In this document: positions 23,061-30,991 of the stretch, in pieces
How the letters are laid out: each line of letters begins with the position of its first letter
Position numbering within the stretch: the first letter of the stretch is position 1
The notes under the pieces: model-generated
What the model saw: only the letters and a program-made list of their open reading frames with translations
Database searches by the model: none
Told to the model about the DNA's origin: nothing
Position numbers and translations under genes: made by a program
Assembly (NCBI GenBank): GCA_945947915.1
Contig: CAMEZQ010000023.1
Span: forward strand, 1 to 33,353
Length of the DNA stretch: 33,353 bases
Reading direction: 5' to 3'
Source: an uncultured Clostridia bacterium
GTDB taxonomy: Bacteria > Bacillota > Clostridia > Oscillospirales > Butyricicoccaceae

Positions 23061-23957
23061 CTAAACCTTGAGGAATTTGCGTATGGTCCACGTACTGCCG
23101 ATGACGCCGATGATCATGGCGGTCACGACCAGGATGGGCAGAAGCCCCGCCCAGATCTGTTCAAATCCAACCATCGTAAAAATGCCCGAGCTGGCCACCA
23201 GCTTTTCGGTGATGTAATTATACACGCCCCACTCGGCAAAAAAGGCCAGCAGACCGCCCATCAGCCCCAGCGCTGTGCCCTCGATGACGAAGGGGGCCCG
23301 GATAAAGCCGTTGGTGGCGCCAACCATTTTCATAATGGAGATCTCCTCGCGGCGGGCGAACATGGCCAGCTTGACCGTATTGGCAATAATAAAAACGGAC
23401 ACGGCGCCCAAAAGCGCCATCAGCGCGTAGGAAACAGCGTTGACCACCGACCGGATCTGGATCAGGCGATCGGAGATCTCTTTTTCGCTGTTGGTGCCGC
23501 CCACGCCTTCCAGGCCGCGAATGGCCTCCACGGTCTCGTCGTGGCGGGAAACGTCTTTCATCACGACCCGGTATTCATCCCGCAGCGGATTGTCTTCCCG
23601 CAGGTCTTCCATGATATAGGCGTCCTCGCCCATGGTCTCCAGATAATTTTCAAAGGCCTCTTCCTTCGGCACGAAGGTCACGTCCTCCACATTGTCGATG
23701 GCCTCGATGGCTGCCTGCATGGCCACAGCCTGCTCTCGCGTGAGCGTTTCGTCAACGAACACGGCGATCTCGTTCTGGGACGCCAGCCCGTCGATGAGCA
23801 GGTCGATGTTGTAGGCCACCAGACCAAAAGTGGAAATGATCAGCAGACAGGCGGCGATCACGGTGACTGCCGCAAAGCTCATCAGCCCGTGGAGCTTGAT
23901 GCCCATCAGGCCCTCTTTGATAAAATACCCGAAATCGGGCTTGGTTTTATTCTTCAT
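23061..23957 (-). CDS. ftsX: Cell-division protein FtsX
   Basis: A 298-aa membrane partner of FtsE. One transmembrane helix near the N terminus (~27-50) is followed by an extracytoplasmic domain (~55-155) that contacts the cell-wall hydrolase. Three further helices lie in the C-terminal half, with the FtsX core pattern IANTVKLAMFARREEISIMKMV. The ATG chosen at 23957 overlaps the end of ftsE by 11 nt; an ATG three codons earlier is equally possible. Translation is therefore coupled to ftsE. The M23 hydrolase gene follows after 42 nt. Confidence 0.93.
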   Translation of the reverse strand: MKNKTKPDFGYFIKEGLMGIKLHGLMSFAAVTVIAACLLIISTFGLVAYNIDLLIDGLASQNEIAVFVDETLTREQAVAMQAAIEAIDNVEDVTFVPKEEAFENYLETMGEDAYIMEDLREDNPLRDEYRVVMKDVSRHDETVEAIRGLEGVGGTNSEKEISDRLIQIRSVVNAVSYALMALLGAVSVFIIANTVKLAMFARREEISIMKMVGATNGFIRAPFVIEGTALGLMGGLLAFFAEWGVYNYITEKLVASSGIFTMVGFEQIWAGLLPILVVTAMIIGVIGSTWTIRKFLKV

Positions 23958-24642
23958 TCCGTTCATCCGTGTAATATCCACCGGTCCTGTCACTGATCAC
24001 CGAGCCGCGCTCGATGGCAATGACGCGTTTTTCCAGCTGGTCGACCAGCTCCTTCTCGTGGGTGACCACCAGAACGGTCGTCCCCAGCTTGTTGATCTTT
24101 TCCAGCAGCAGCATCAGCTCCACCGAGCGGGACGGGTCGAGATTGCCCGTCGGCTCGTCGGCGATGATGACGTCGGGATTGTTGACCAGCGCCCGGGCAA
24201 TAGCCACGCGCTGCTGCTCGCCCCCGGAAAGCTGATGGGGCAGCCGGCGGGATTTGTTCTTGAGGCCCACCAGCTCCAGCACATAGGGCACCCGTTTTTT
24301 GATGACTCGTACCGGCGCGCCCACCGCCCGCATGACGAAAGCGACGTTTTCGTACACGCTTTTATTGTCGATCAGGCGAAAATCCTGAAATACGACGCCG
24401 ATGGTCCGCCGCAGATAGGGGATATCCTTCTGCCGCAGAGCGCCGATGTCGAAGCCGTTGACCAGCACACGTCCCTCGGTCGGCTTAAGCTCGGCCGAGA
24501 GCAGCTTGATCAGGGTCGACTTGCCCGACCCCGAAGGCCCCACGACAAAGACGAATTCACCGTCTTCGATCCGGAGAGAAACGCCGTTGAGCGCCCGGGT
24601 CGTATTGTCGTAGACCTTGTAGACGTCCTGTAATTCGATCAT
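23947..24642 (-). CDS. ftsE: Cell-division ATP-binding protein FtsE
   Basis: A 231-aa ABC ATPase that drives the FtsEX conformational switch controlling peptidoglycan hydrolysis. Walker A is GPSGSGKST, the Q-loop region is FQDFRL, the signature is LSGGEQQR and Walker B is VIIADEPTGNLDP, followed by the H-loop VTHEKEL. Length is normal. The start codon lies six bases after the stop of the PucR-type gene, with no clear binding site of its own, so translation is likely coupled to that regulator gene. Confidence 0.96.
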   Translation of the reverse strand: MIELQDVYKVYDNTTRALNGVSLRIEDGEFVFVVGPSGSGKSTLIKLLSAELKPTEGRVLVNGFDIGALRQKDIPYLRRTIGVVFQDFRLIDNKSVYENVAFVMRAVGAPVRVIKKRVPYVLELVGLKNKSRRLPHQLSGGEQQRVAIARALVNNPDVIIADEPTGNLDPSRSVELMLLLEKINKLGTTVLVVTHEKELVDQLEKRVIAIERGSVISDRTGGYYTDERNEE

Positions 24643-24648
24643 TGTTGC

Positions 24649-25731
24649 TTAATAGTTCTCCCTGGATTTGAGGTACTGCTTGACCATCAGCGCCGTTTTG
24701 AGCACGATGGCGTTGTCGAACTCGCGCAGATCCAGCCCGGTCAGCTTTTTGATCTTTTCCAGGCGGTAGACCAGCGTGTTGCGGTGGACAAACAGTTTTC
24801 TGGATGTTTCCGATACGTTCAGGTTGTTTTCAAAAAACTTCTGGATGGTGAAAAGTGTCTCCTCGTCCAGTGCCTCGATAGAACCTTTCTTGAAGACTTC
24901 CGAAAGGAACATCTCGCACAGCGGCGTCGGCAGCTGGTAGATCAGACGGCCGATGCCCAGATTTTCAAAGCTGATGACCGTCTGGTCGGAACTGAAGACC
25001 TGGCCGATGTCGACAGCCATCTGCGCCTCTTTGAAGGAGCGGGCGATATCCTTGAGCTGATTGGCCACCGTGCCCATGCCGATCACGTGGGGCAGCCCCA
25101 GCTCCTCGCCGATGCCAGCGTCGATCTGCTTGCCGATGCGGGCGATCTCCTTGCTGTCGCCAGTCTTGAGCTCCTTGACCAGCACCACCTCATTCTCGTT
25201 GATGGTGATGGGGAAGTCCTTCTGCCGGTCGGGGAACATGCGGCCCAGCGCCTCGACCACCTGAGCGTCCTGCGCCTCGGTCAGACGAATCAGGTAAACG
25301 ACCCGCTTTGCCTCATTCTGAAAATGCATTTCACGGGATTTGATATAGATATCGCCGGTCAGGATATTTGAGAGAATGATGCGTTTGATAAAGGCTGACT
25401 TGTCGTGCTTTTCGTCATACAGCGATTTGCTGTTGGAAATGGCCACGGCCGTCAGCGCACAGACCGTATCGGCCATCTCACCCCGGCTGGCGCAGAAAGC
25501 GGCGTATTCGATGCCGTTCTCATAGCCCTTGAGCAGCTGGAACGTATAGCCGCCGAATTCGCCCGCCTCCTTGCCGCTGGCAAAAAAGGCCGCAGCGCTT
25601 TCAATGGTATCGCCGATCAGCTTGATCTCCGTGCAGGAGATGATATTGCCCGGCTGGTCGACAACGCCGACCACGAAGGGAACCTTTTCTTTGATCTCGA
25701 GCAGGATGCTCTGAAATAACCTCGCTGCCAT
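24649..25731 (-). CDS. PucR/CdaR-type helix-turn-helix regulator
   Basis: A 360-aa regulator with the C-terminal PucR-type HTH (~305-357: NLNVSETSRKLFVHRNTLVY RLEKIK, then LDLREFDNAIVL). A GGDEF-like CdaR middle region (~130-255) precedes it. The N-terminal ~120 residues are a sensing region that may be GAF/sugar-diacid-like; the ligand is unknown. The start has AAAGGGTGA upstream. It lies directly upstream of ftsE (6-nt gap) on the same strand, so it may be co-transcribed with ftsEX. Its 116-nt upstream gap is AT-rich with no clear GC hairpin. Confidence 0.9.
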   Translation of the reverse strand: MAARLFQSILLEIKEKVPFVVGVVDQPGNIISCTEIKLIGDTIESAAAFFASGKEAGEFGGYTFQLLKGYENGIEYAAFCASRGEMADTVCALTAVAISNSKSLYDEKHDKSAFIKRIILSNILTGDIYIKSREMHFQNEAKRVVYLIRLTEAQDAQVVEALGRMFPDRQKDFPITINENEVVLVKELKTGDSKEIARIGKQIDAGIGEELGLPHVIGMGTVANQLKDIARSFKEAQMAVDIGQVFSSDQTVISFENLGIGRLIYQLPTPLCEMFLSEVFKKGSIEALDEETLFTIQKFFENNLNVSETSRKLFVHRNTLVYRLEKIKKLTGLDLREFDNAIVLKTALMVKQYLKSRENY

Positions 25732-25847
25732 ACTTTATTCACCCTTTGTAACATTTACATAAATATTGAGGCTCTAACATGTCTATTTTACTGTATGCTT
25801 TTGCTTTTTTCAACAATTTTCAATAAAAAAATTTTGTATTTTTTGGA

Positions 25848-26567
25848 CTACTCTGCGCATCCGCAGCTCTGCAGCAAAAAATCGGCTTCCTGCCGGGTCA
25901 GCCGGCGCCATTCTCCCGGCGCCAGACCGCCGTCCAGCCGCACGCCGCCGATGGATTCCCGGTGGAGGGCGGCCACCGTTTTGCCACAGGCGGCAAACAT
26001 CCGCTTGACCTGGTGGAACTTGCCTTCGGCAATGGTGACGCGGCAGCGGCAGGGATCCTCCCCGTCGATCTCCAGCCGGGCCGGCATGGCGGTAAAATCT
26101 CCCAGCCCGATGCCGGCGGCAAATGCCTCGATATCCTCCGGTTCTGCCGGACGGTCGAGAACCACCCGGTAAACTTTATCCATATGGTAGCGCGGCGAGG
26201 TCAGCCGATGGTTGAGCTGGCCGTTGTCGGTCAGCAGCAAAAGGCCGGTGGCGTCCTTGTCCAGCCGGCCAACGACGCCCAGCGCCCGCCGCCGCAGCGC
26301 CTCGGGCAGCAGATCAATAACGGCCGGGTCCCGCGTATCTTCCGTGGCTGACACCCAGCCGGCCGGCTTGTTGAGCATCAGATAGACATATTCTTCAAAT
26401 ACCAGCGGCTGCCCGTCCAGCAGCAGCGCCGCCTGCGGCGCGGTTTTCCGGTCGGGCTGGCGGCAGACCTGCCCGTCGACACAGACCCTCCCCTTCCGGA
26501 TGGCTGCCTGGGCCTCCGTGCGGCTCATAGCTGCCGCCTGGGATATCAGCTTATCCAATCGCATCAT
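25848..26567 (-). CDS. RsuA-family rRNA pseudouridine synthase
   Basis: A 239-aa S4-domain pseudouridine synthase. The RNA-binding S4 domain is at residues 2-50 (RLDKLISQAAAMSRTEAQAA). The catalytic domain has MLNKPAGWVS and the active-site Asp103 in GRLDKDATGLLLLT, then EGKFHQVKRMF. The RsuA/RluB/RluE group modifies 16S or 23S rRNA; the size and layout are most like RsuA (16S Psi516), but the site cannot be fixed from sequence. The start has GAGGAGG nine bases upstream. It lies 18 nt after the metallophosphoesterase gene. Confidence 0.92.
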   Translation of the reverse strand: MMRLDKLISQAAAMSRTEAQAAIRKGRVCVDGQVCRQPDRKTAPQAALLLDGQPLVFEEYVYLMLNKPAGWVSATEDTRDPAVIDLLPEALRRRALGVVGRLDKDATGLLLLTDNGQLNHRLTSPRYHMDKVYRVVLDRPAEPEDIEAFAAGIGLGDFTAMPARLEIDGEDPCRCRVTIAEGKFHQVKRMFAACGKTVAALHRESIGGVRLDGGLAPGEWRRLTRQEADFLLQSCGCAE

Positions 26568-26585
26568 CGCATGTTTCCTCCTCGC

Positions 26586-27410
26586 TCATCTGCCGGTGCC
26601 GCGCACAGTCACCACCGTGATCTCCGGCCTTGAAAAAAGCCGCACCGGCAGCAAAGACATCCCCAGACCGCGGTTGACATAGACCACACCGCCGTCGGTT
26701 TTCCGATATTCGCCCCGGTAATAGACCTCGGCGCCGGCAGGCAGGATCCGGTCCAGCAAAAAGGGCAGAAAGACCTGTCCGCCGTGGGAATGGCCCGAAA
26801 GCTGCAGTTCGGCGCCTGTCACCGCGTCAGCCAGATCGGGTTCGTGGGCCAGCAGCAGGTCGAAACCGTCGGTCAGCAGCGCCGCCACATTGGGGCTGTG
26901 ATAAATATAATCGGCCGCGCCGACCACCCGCATGCCGCAGGGCAGGGTGACGGCCTGATTCTCCAGCAGCGTGAAGCCGGCCTTTTCCATCAACCCGGGA
27001 TAGACAAACTCGGCGCCGCCGCCCACGTCGTGGTTGCCCCGCACAGCGAATTTATACGCGGCTTCCAGGCCGGCCAGCACGGCCATATCGGCTTCAGCAT
27101 CGCCGGCATATGTGCTGTAATCGTCGTAAAGATCGCCCAGAAACAACACGGCGTCGGGCGCCAGGCTGTTGATCTGCGCCACCAATGTCCGGAGGTCCTC
27201 GATGTCCTTGGCCATGCCGATGTGGGTGTCGCCAAAAGCCACGGCGCGGAAGACGCCGTCGATCTCCCCTTCCATCTCCAGCCCGGTGACCTCCACCCAG
27301 TTGGGCTCGACGCGGGTCATATACAGCCACAGGCCGCCGGCCAGGCACAGACAGGCAAGCAGCAGGCCGCACAGCCTGCGGATAAAGTGTTTTCTCCGAT
27401 TTCCGGCCAC
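26586..27410 (-). CDS. Membrane-anchored calcineurin-like metallophosphoesterase (YkuE-like)
   Basis: A 274-aa phosphoesterase with a basic N terminus and one signal-anchor helix (~12-31); the enzyme domain is probably outside the membrane. Metal ligands are visible: D61 and H63 (FGDTHIG), D93 (LGDLYDD), N126-H127 (GNHDVG), His in LLAHEPD, and GHSHGGQ. Family members such as B. subtilis YkuE have cell-wall-associated phosphatase activity; the substrate here is not known. The start is GTG, four bases after the mrnC stop, with GAGG eight bases upstream inside the mrnC end. Confidence 0.9.
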   Translation of the reverse strand: MAGNRRKHFIRRLCGLLLACLCLAGGLWLYMTRVEPNWVEVTGLEMEGEIDGVFRAVAFGDTHIGMAKDIEDLRTLVAQINSLAPDAVLFLGDLYDDYSTYAGDAEADMAVLAGLEAAYKFAVRGNHDVGGGAEFVYPGLMEKAGFTLLENQAVTLPCGMRVVGAADYIYHSPNVAALLTDGFDLLLAHEPDLADAVTGAELQLSGHSHGGQVFLPFLLDRILPAGAEVYYRGEYRKTDGGVVYVNRGLGMSLLPVRLFSRPEITVVTVRGTGR

Positions 27411-27413
27411 GGG

Positions 27414-27824
27414 CTACGCCTCTTCCCCGGCGGCCAACACCGCCTGCCACAGCTCCCGGATGCGCCCGTTCCGGCCCAGCAGGTAAAGATACCCAAACAG
27501 CGCCTCCAGCCCGGTGGCGTAGGCATAGGCTTCGGCGCCGGCATGCTTGGGGATCGTCTTGGGCTTGGCGTTGCGTCCGCGGCCGAAAACGGCCTTTTCG
27601 TCCGCCTCCAGCAGCGGCAGCAGCGCCCTGGCCGCGCGGCACTGGGCTTCGGCGCTGACCAGCGCCACCGTGCGCCGGTGGGTCTCATGGGCCGGAAAGG
27701 CCCCCTGATGGACGACGTGGCTGCGCGCCAGCAGCTCGTAAACGCAGTCGCCCACATGGGCAAGCGTCAGCGTGGGATAGGCCAGCACCTGGGCCGGCGT
27801 CATATTTTCTCTGAACAATTCCAA
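27414..27824 (-). CDS. mrnC: Mini-ribonuclease III
   Basis: A 136-aa RNase III-like enzyme without a double-stranded RNA-binding domain. In Firmicutes it trims 23S rRNA precursor ends. Key patterns are LAHVGDCVYELLAR (catalytic D26) and, near the C terminus, ATGLEALFGYLYLLGR with the second acidic residue. Another conserved stretch is AKPKTIPKHAGAEAY. The best start is TTG at 27824, since AGGGTGAT lies four bases before it and the protein then has typical Mini-III length. The internal ATG at 27803 lacks a binding site. It is the first gene of the second minus-strand run and has its own promoter. Confidence 0.92.
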   Translation of the reverse strand: MELFRENMTPAQVLAYPTLTLAHVGDCVYELLARSHVVHQGAFPAHETHRRTVALVSAEAQCRAARALLPLLEADEKAVFGRGRNAKPKTIPKHAGAEAYAYATGLEALFGYLYLLGRNGRIRELWQAVLAAGEEA

Positions 27825-27915
27825 ATGGATCACCCTGTTATTCTTATTTCTGATATCCGATCCCTCTGCCGCGCGGTGCACCGTGGGTCTCCCCGGCCGC
27901 CGGCATGATTTTATT

Positions 27916-27945
27916 ATTATAGCATACCTGGCGGCAGACAGGCAA
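27916..27945 (-). promoter_or_regulatory. Promoter of mrnC and downstream genes
   Basis: Minus-strand -35 TTGCCT (27945-27940), an 18-nt spacer and extended -10 TGC-TATAAT (-10 at 27921-27916), about 90 nt before the TTG start. Confidence 0.7.
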
Positions 27946-28003
27946 ATTTCCGTACAGCATGCTATTTTTTAAAAGGACTGTATATTTTTCCCGCCTTTTA
28001 TGC

Positions 28004-28009
28004 TATACT
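28004..28009 (+). promoter_or_regulatory. Extended -10 promoter of trxA
   Basis: TGC-TATACT (extended -10) lies 34 nt before the thioredoxin ATG. The -35 region (TATATT at 27981) is weak. Confidence 0.6.
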
Positions 28010-28043
28010 GTTGCTGTCCAAAATAAATACGGAGGTTTTGAAC

Positions 28044-28373
28044 ATGGCAATTACAATCATCGACCAGAATACCTTTGAAGAAACCATCGGCTGCGGCAAG
28101 ATCGTCATCGTCGATTTCTTTGCCACCTGGTGCGGCCCCTGCAAGGCCCTGGCCCCCATCCTTGAAGAAGTCTCGGAAGAAGTCAACGCCGAAGAGGTGG
28201 TCTTCGCCAAGCTGGACATCGACCAGAACGTCCCTCTGGCCCGCAAATACGGCGTCATGAGCGTCCCCACCATGGTTGCCTTCAAAGACGGCAAGGCCAT
28301 CGTCAAGATGATCGGCCTGCATCCCAAGGAAGACGTCCTCAACCTGATCGAGGAAGCCAAAAAGCGGGCGTAA
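28044..28373 (+). CDS. trxA: Thioredoxin
   Basis: A 109-aa cytoplasmic thiol-disulphide reductase. The active site is WCGPCK with C30 and C33, preceded by IVDFFAT, and the cis-proline is in the YGVMSVPTMVAFKDG stretch. Length is standard. GGAGG lies eight bases before the ATG. It is monocistronic and shares a terminator with convergent rpsT. No thioredoxin reductase gene is in the window. Cys17 (IGCGKI) is an additional cysteine outside the active site. Confidence 0.96.
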   Translation: MAITIIDQNTFEETIGCGKIVIVDFFATWCGPCKALAPILEEVSEEVNAEEVVFAKLDIDQNVPLARKYGVMSVPTMVAFKDGKAIVKMIGLHPKEDVLNLIEEAKKRA

Positions 28374-28401
28374 GCTTTTCCACAGCCTGTGGAACACAGC
28401 A

Positions 28402-28436
28402 AAAAAGCCGGCCGGTCATCCCGGTCGGCTTTTAAT
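28402..28436. terminator. Bidirectional terminator shared by trxA and rpsT
   Basis: AAAAAGCCGGCCGG and CCGGTCGGCTTTT pair with one wobble around a short loop; A and T runs flank both sides. It is 28 nt after trxA and 18 nt after rpsT. Confidence 0.88.
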
Positions 28437-28454
28437 TTGTGATCTATTCGGAGC

Positions 28455-28715
28455 TTACTGAGCGGAGTTGAACTTACCGGCAACCTGGCTCTTCTTGCGG
28501 GCAGCGGTGTTCTTATGCAGGACGCCCTGCGCAGCAGCCTTATCGATGGCCTTATTGGTAGCGTTGAAAGCTTCCTTCGCAGCCTCGCCGCCGACTTCCA
28601 GCGCAGCGTCGAACTTCTTCAGCTGAGTCTTCAGCGCAGACTTGGCAGCACGATTCTTCTCGTTCTGCATCTTGCTGACGAGAACACGCTTCTTCGCAGA
28701 CTTGATGTTAGGCAA
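28455..28715 (-). CDS. rpsT: 30S ribosomal protein S20
   Basis: An 86-aa basic ribosomal protein that binds the 5' domain of 16S rRNA. The N terminus PNIKSAKKRVLVSKMQNEKN and the C-terminal HKNTAARKKSQ stretch are typical of S20. The start is the TTG at 28715: it gives the conserved MPNIKSAKK N terminus and lies eight bases after GGAGG. The GTG two codons upstream is only two bases from the same site. The E. coli rpsT gene also starts with UUG. It is divergent from gpr, a common Firmicutes arrangement. Confidence 0.95.
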   Translation of the reverse strand: MPNIKSAKKRVLVSKMQNEKNRAAKSALKTQLKKFDAALEVGGEAAKEAFNATNKAIDKAAAQGVLHKNTAARKKSQVAGKFNSAQ

Positions 28716-28752
28716 AATCACAACCTCCTTCAGACAAATTTACAGTACATAT

Positions 28753-28781
28753 ATATTAGCACCTCTCCCGCCAAAAATCAA
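28753..28781 (-). promoter_or_regulatory. Promoter of rpsT
   Basis: Minus-strand -35 TTGATT (28781-28776), a 17-nt spacer and -10 TAATAT (28758-28753), 37 nt before the TTG start. Confidence 0.75.
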
Positions 28782-28792
28782 GAATTATTTTC

Positions 28793-28823
28793 GCATATTT
28801 TTCGCCCGGCTTCGGAAAATAGT
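28793..28823 (+). promoter_or_regulatory. Possible forespore (sigma-F-like) promoter of gpr
   Basis: GCATA (28793-28797), a 16-nt spacer and GGAAAATAGT (28814-28823) partly match the sigma-F consensus (GYWTA, 16 nt, GGnrAnAnTw), with two mismatches in the -10. gpr is known to be forespore-expressed in Bacillus. No sigma-A promoter is visible here. Confidence 0.4.
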
Positions 28824-28843
28824 CAGAAAGGAGGTGCCGTGTC

Positions 28844-29713
28844 ATGTATTCCTGCCGTACCGATCTGGCGCTGGAGCGCCACGCCCGTTTAAAAAATCTG
28901 CCTCGCGCCCTGCCCGGCCTGGATGTGGAGGCCCGCACGGAGGATGGCGTCCGCATCACACAGATCGATGTCACGACGCCGGCGGCCGCCCATGCCATCG
29001 GCAAGCCCGAGGGGACCTATATCACCCTGGACCTGGAGCAGAGCTGGCAGCAGGATGACGATCTGGTGCTCAGCGTTGCCCATAAGCTGGCCCGCGCCCT
29101 GCGGCCGCTGGTGCCGGAAAGCGGCGGTATTCTGGCCGTCGGCCTGGGCAACCGCCTGGTGACAGCCGACGCTCTGGGCCCTCTGGCGCTGGAAAAGATC
29201 ATCGTCACCCGCCATCTGCAGAAGCAGCTGCCCGGCCTGTTCGACGACCTGCGCCCAGTGGCGGCCATCGCGCCCGGCGTCATGGGGCGCACCGGCATGG
29301 AACCGCTGGAGATCATCGCCGGCGCCGTCGACCGCCTGCATCCGGCCGCCGTATTGGCCATCGACGCCCTGGCCGCCGCTTCCCTCGACCGGCTGGGATG
29401 CAGCTTTCAGATCTCCACCTGCGGCATCATTCCCGGCGAAGGCGCCCGCAGCCGCCGCCTGGCCCTCGACCGGAAGACACTGGGCGTGCCTGTGCTGGCC
29501 ATCGGCGTGCCCACGGTGACCGACGCTGCCACCCTGGCCTGCGATCTTCTGGGACTGGAAGCACCGCCGGAAAAGATCCGGGAGGGTTTTCTCGTCACGC
29601 CGGGCGACATTGACCTTCTGGCCGCCAAAAGCGCCAAGGCCGTGGGCTACGGCGTCAATCTGGCCCTTCACGGCAACATGCCGGTCAGCGATATGGAACA
29701 GCTTCTGGCATAG
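28844..29713 (+). CDS. gpr: Spore germination protease GPR
   Basis: A 289-aa A25-family endopeptidase that degrades small acid-soluble spore proteins at germination. The N terminus MYSCRTDLALE contains the conserved RTDLA pattern of the pro-region. Further signatures are GKPEGTYITLDLE, VGLGNRLVTADALGP, APGVMGRTGMEPLEII, AIDALAAAS, GIIPGEGARSRR, IGVPTVTDA and VTPGDID. Bacillus GPR is about 370 aa, so this is a short clostridial form. AAAGGAGG precedes the ATG at eight bases. It is divergent from rpsT and followed by spoIIP on the same strand. Confidence 0.94.
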   Translation: MYSCRTDLALERHARLKNLPRALPGLDVEARTEDGVRITQIDVTTPAAAHAIGKPEGTYITLDLEQSWQQDDDLVLSVAHKLARALRPLVPESGGILAVGLGNRLVTADALGPLALEKIIVTRHLQKQLPGLFDDLRPVAAIAPGVMGRTGMEPLEIIAGAVDRLHPAAVLAIDALAAASLDRLGCSFQISTCGIIPGEGARSRRLALDRKTLGVPVLAIGVPTVTDAATLACDLLGLEAPPEKIREGFLVTPGDIDLLAAKSAKAVGYGVNLALHGNMPVSDMEQLLA

Positions 29714-29799
29714 TTTTTCCAGCGCCGCATAGATATTTTTACAGAGTCAAACGGATCCATCGCGGTTTACAGGCAGAAGCACAGATGGAAGGAGTCACT

Positions 29800-30885
29800 A
29801 TGCGGCCAGGATATCAGAAAAAAAGAAGACAGAAAAAAGATTACGCTCGCATCCCCCGCCGCGCCCTGCTGGTGGCACTGGTGACGGTAGGCCTGGCGCG
29901 CACCGGCGCCGGGCCGTGGATAGAGGCCACCGTGACGTCGGCCGGCAGCCGTTTTGAGCAGGTCCTTTCGACCGCTTCCGGCAGAGATGGCAGCCCGGTG
30001 AACGATGGGGCTGCCGACCCGGCAGGCGATCCCGGCGCCGACTGCGGCCAGCTGGTGTGGGAAAGCTGCGCGCCTGCCCTGCCGGCGGCGGCCGCGCAGG
30101 ACGGCCCGACGCCCGTACCGGTGCAGATCGACGGTTCGTCGGGCAATTACGACGGCAGCGGCGCCGTCTACATCAAAAACGAGACCGATTACGGCATAGA
30201 TATCCCGGCGCTGCTGTCGGCGCCCGGCAAGGTCCGCCTTTCGGGCGACCGGGTGCAGGTGCTGGTCATGCACACCCACGGCACCGAGGCCTATACCCCC
30301 ACCGCCGCCAACAGCTATACCCCCACCGACACCGACCGCACCACCGACTGCCGGTATAATGTGGTGCGGGTGGGACAGGAGATTTGTGACGTGCTCAACG
30401 GCATGGGCATCCCCACCGTACATTCCGAGACCCTCAACGACAGCCCCGCCTATTCCGGTTCCTATACCCGGGCGCTGGAGGATATATCTGCTTATATGAA
30501 AGAAAACCCGTCCATCAAGCTGGTCATCGACGTCCACCGGGACGCCATGGTGACGGCCAGCGGCAAAAAATACAAAACGGTGGCCGAGATCGAAGGCCAG
30601 CAGGCCGCCCAGCTCATGCTGGTCTGCGGTACCGACGCCGGCGGCCTGGTCCATGACGGCTGGCGGGACAACCTCTCCTTTCAGCTCCAGGTACAGCAGC
30701 GGCTCAACACGGCCTATCCCGGCATCATGCGCCCCCTGGACCTCCGCGCCGCGCGCTTTAATCAGCATGTGACTGCCGGCAGCATGCTGCTGGAAGTGGG
30801 CACCTCGGGCAACACGCTGGAAGAGGCGCTCATTTCGGCCCGCATCTTTGCCCGAACGCTGGGCGCCATGCTGCTGGACAGTTAG
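29800..30885 (+). CDS. spoIIP: Stage II sporulation protein P
   Basis: A 361-aa membrane-anchored cell-wall amidase/endopeptidase of the SpoIID-SpoIIM-SpoIIP engulfment machine. A basic cytoplasmic N terminus precedes a single transmembrane helix (~21-36). A low-complexity Ala/Gly/Pro/Asp linker (~55-120) leads to the Amidase_3-like catalytic domain (~150-360). Zinc-binding residues are visible in VMHTHGTEAY (H158, H160, E163) and VIDVHRDAM (H246, D248). The late ARFNQH and LLEVGTSGNTLEEA motifs are typical. The start at 29800 has AAGGAG five bases upstream; the frame opens five codons earlier. It follows gpr by 86 nt with no terminator between them. Confidence 0.94.
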   Translation: MRPGYQKKRRQKKDYARIPRRALLVALVTVGLARTGAGPWIEATVTSAGSRFEQVLSTASGRDGSPVNDGAADPAGDPGADCGQLVWESCAPALPAAAAQDGPTPVPVQIDGSSGNYDGSGAVYIKNETDYGIDIPALLSAPGKVRLSGDRVQVLVMHTHGTEAYTPTAANSYTPTDTDRTTDCRYNVVRVGQEICDVLNGMGIPTVHSETLNDSPAYSGSYTRALEDISAYMKENPSIKLVIDVHRDAMVTASGKKYKTVAEIEGQQAAQLMLVCGTDAGGLVHDGWRDNLSFQLQVQQRLNTAYPGIMRPLDLRAARFNQHVTAGSMLLEVGTSGNTLEEALISARIFARTLGAMLLDS

Positions 30886-30893
30886 ATTTTTCC

Positions 30894-30922
30894 TTGACAA
30901 AACGAAAAAGCGACCGTACACT
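30894..30922 (+). promoter_or_regulatory. Promoter of the mgtE leader
   Basis: A perfect -35 TTGACA (30894-30899), a 17-nt spacer and -10 TACACT (30917-30922) lie right after the spoIIP stop. The expected start near 30929 gives a 5' leader of about 245 nt before mgtE. Confidence 0.8.
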
Positions 30923-30991
30923 AAAAGCAGTCAGCAAGTGTTTTTTTACAACAGATCTTCCTGGCTTTTATTTTATTGTGAGGTGAACGAT

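Noticed and set aside
19977..23996. 1339-codon plus-strand frame opposite the S41, M23 and ftsX genes
   Set aside because: It spans several real genes and their intergenic gaps on the other strand, a typical mirror frame in GC-rich DNA with no plausible domain.
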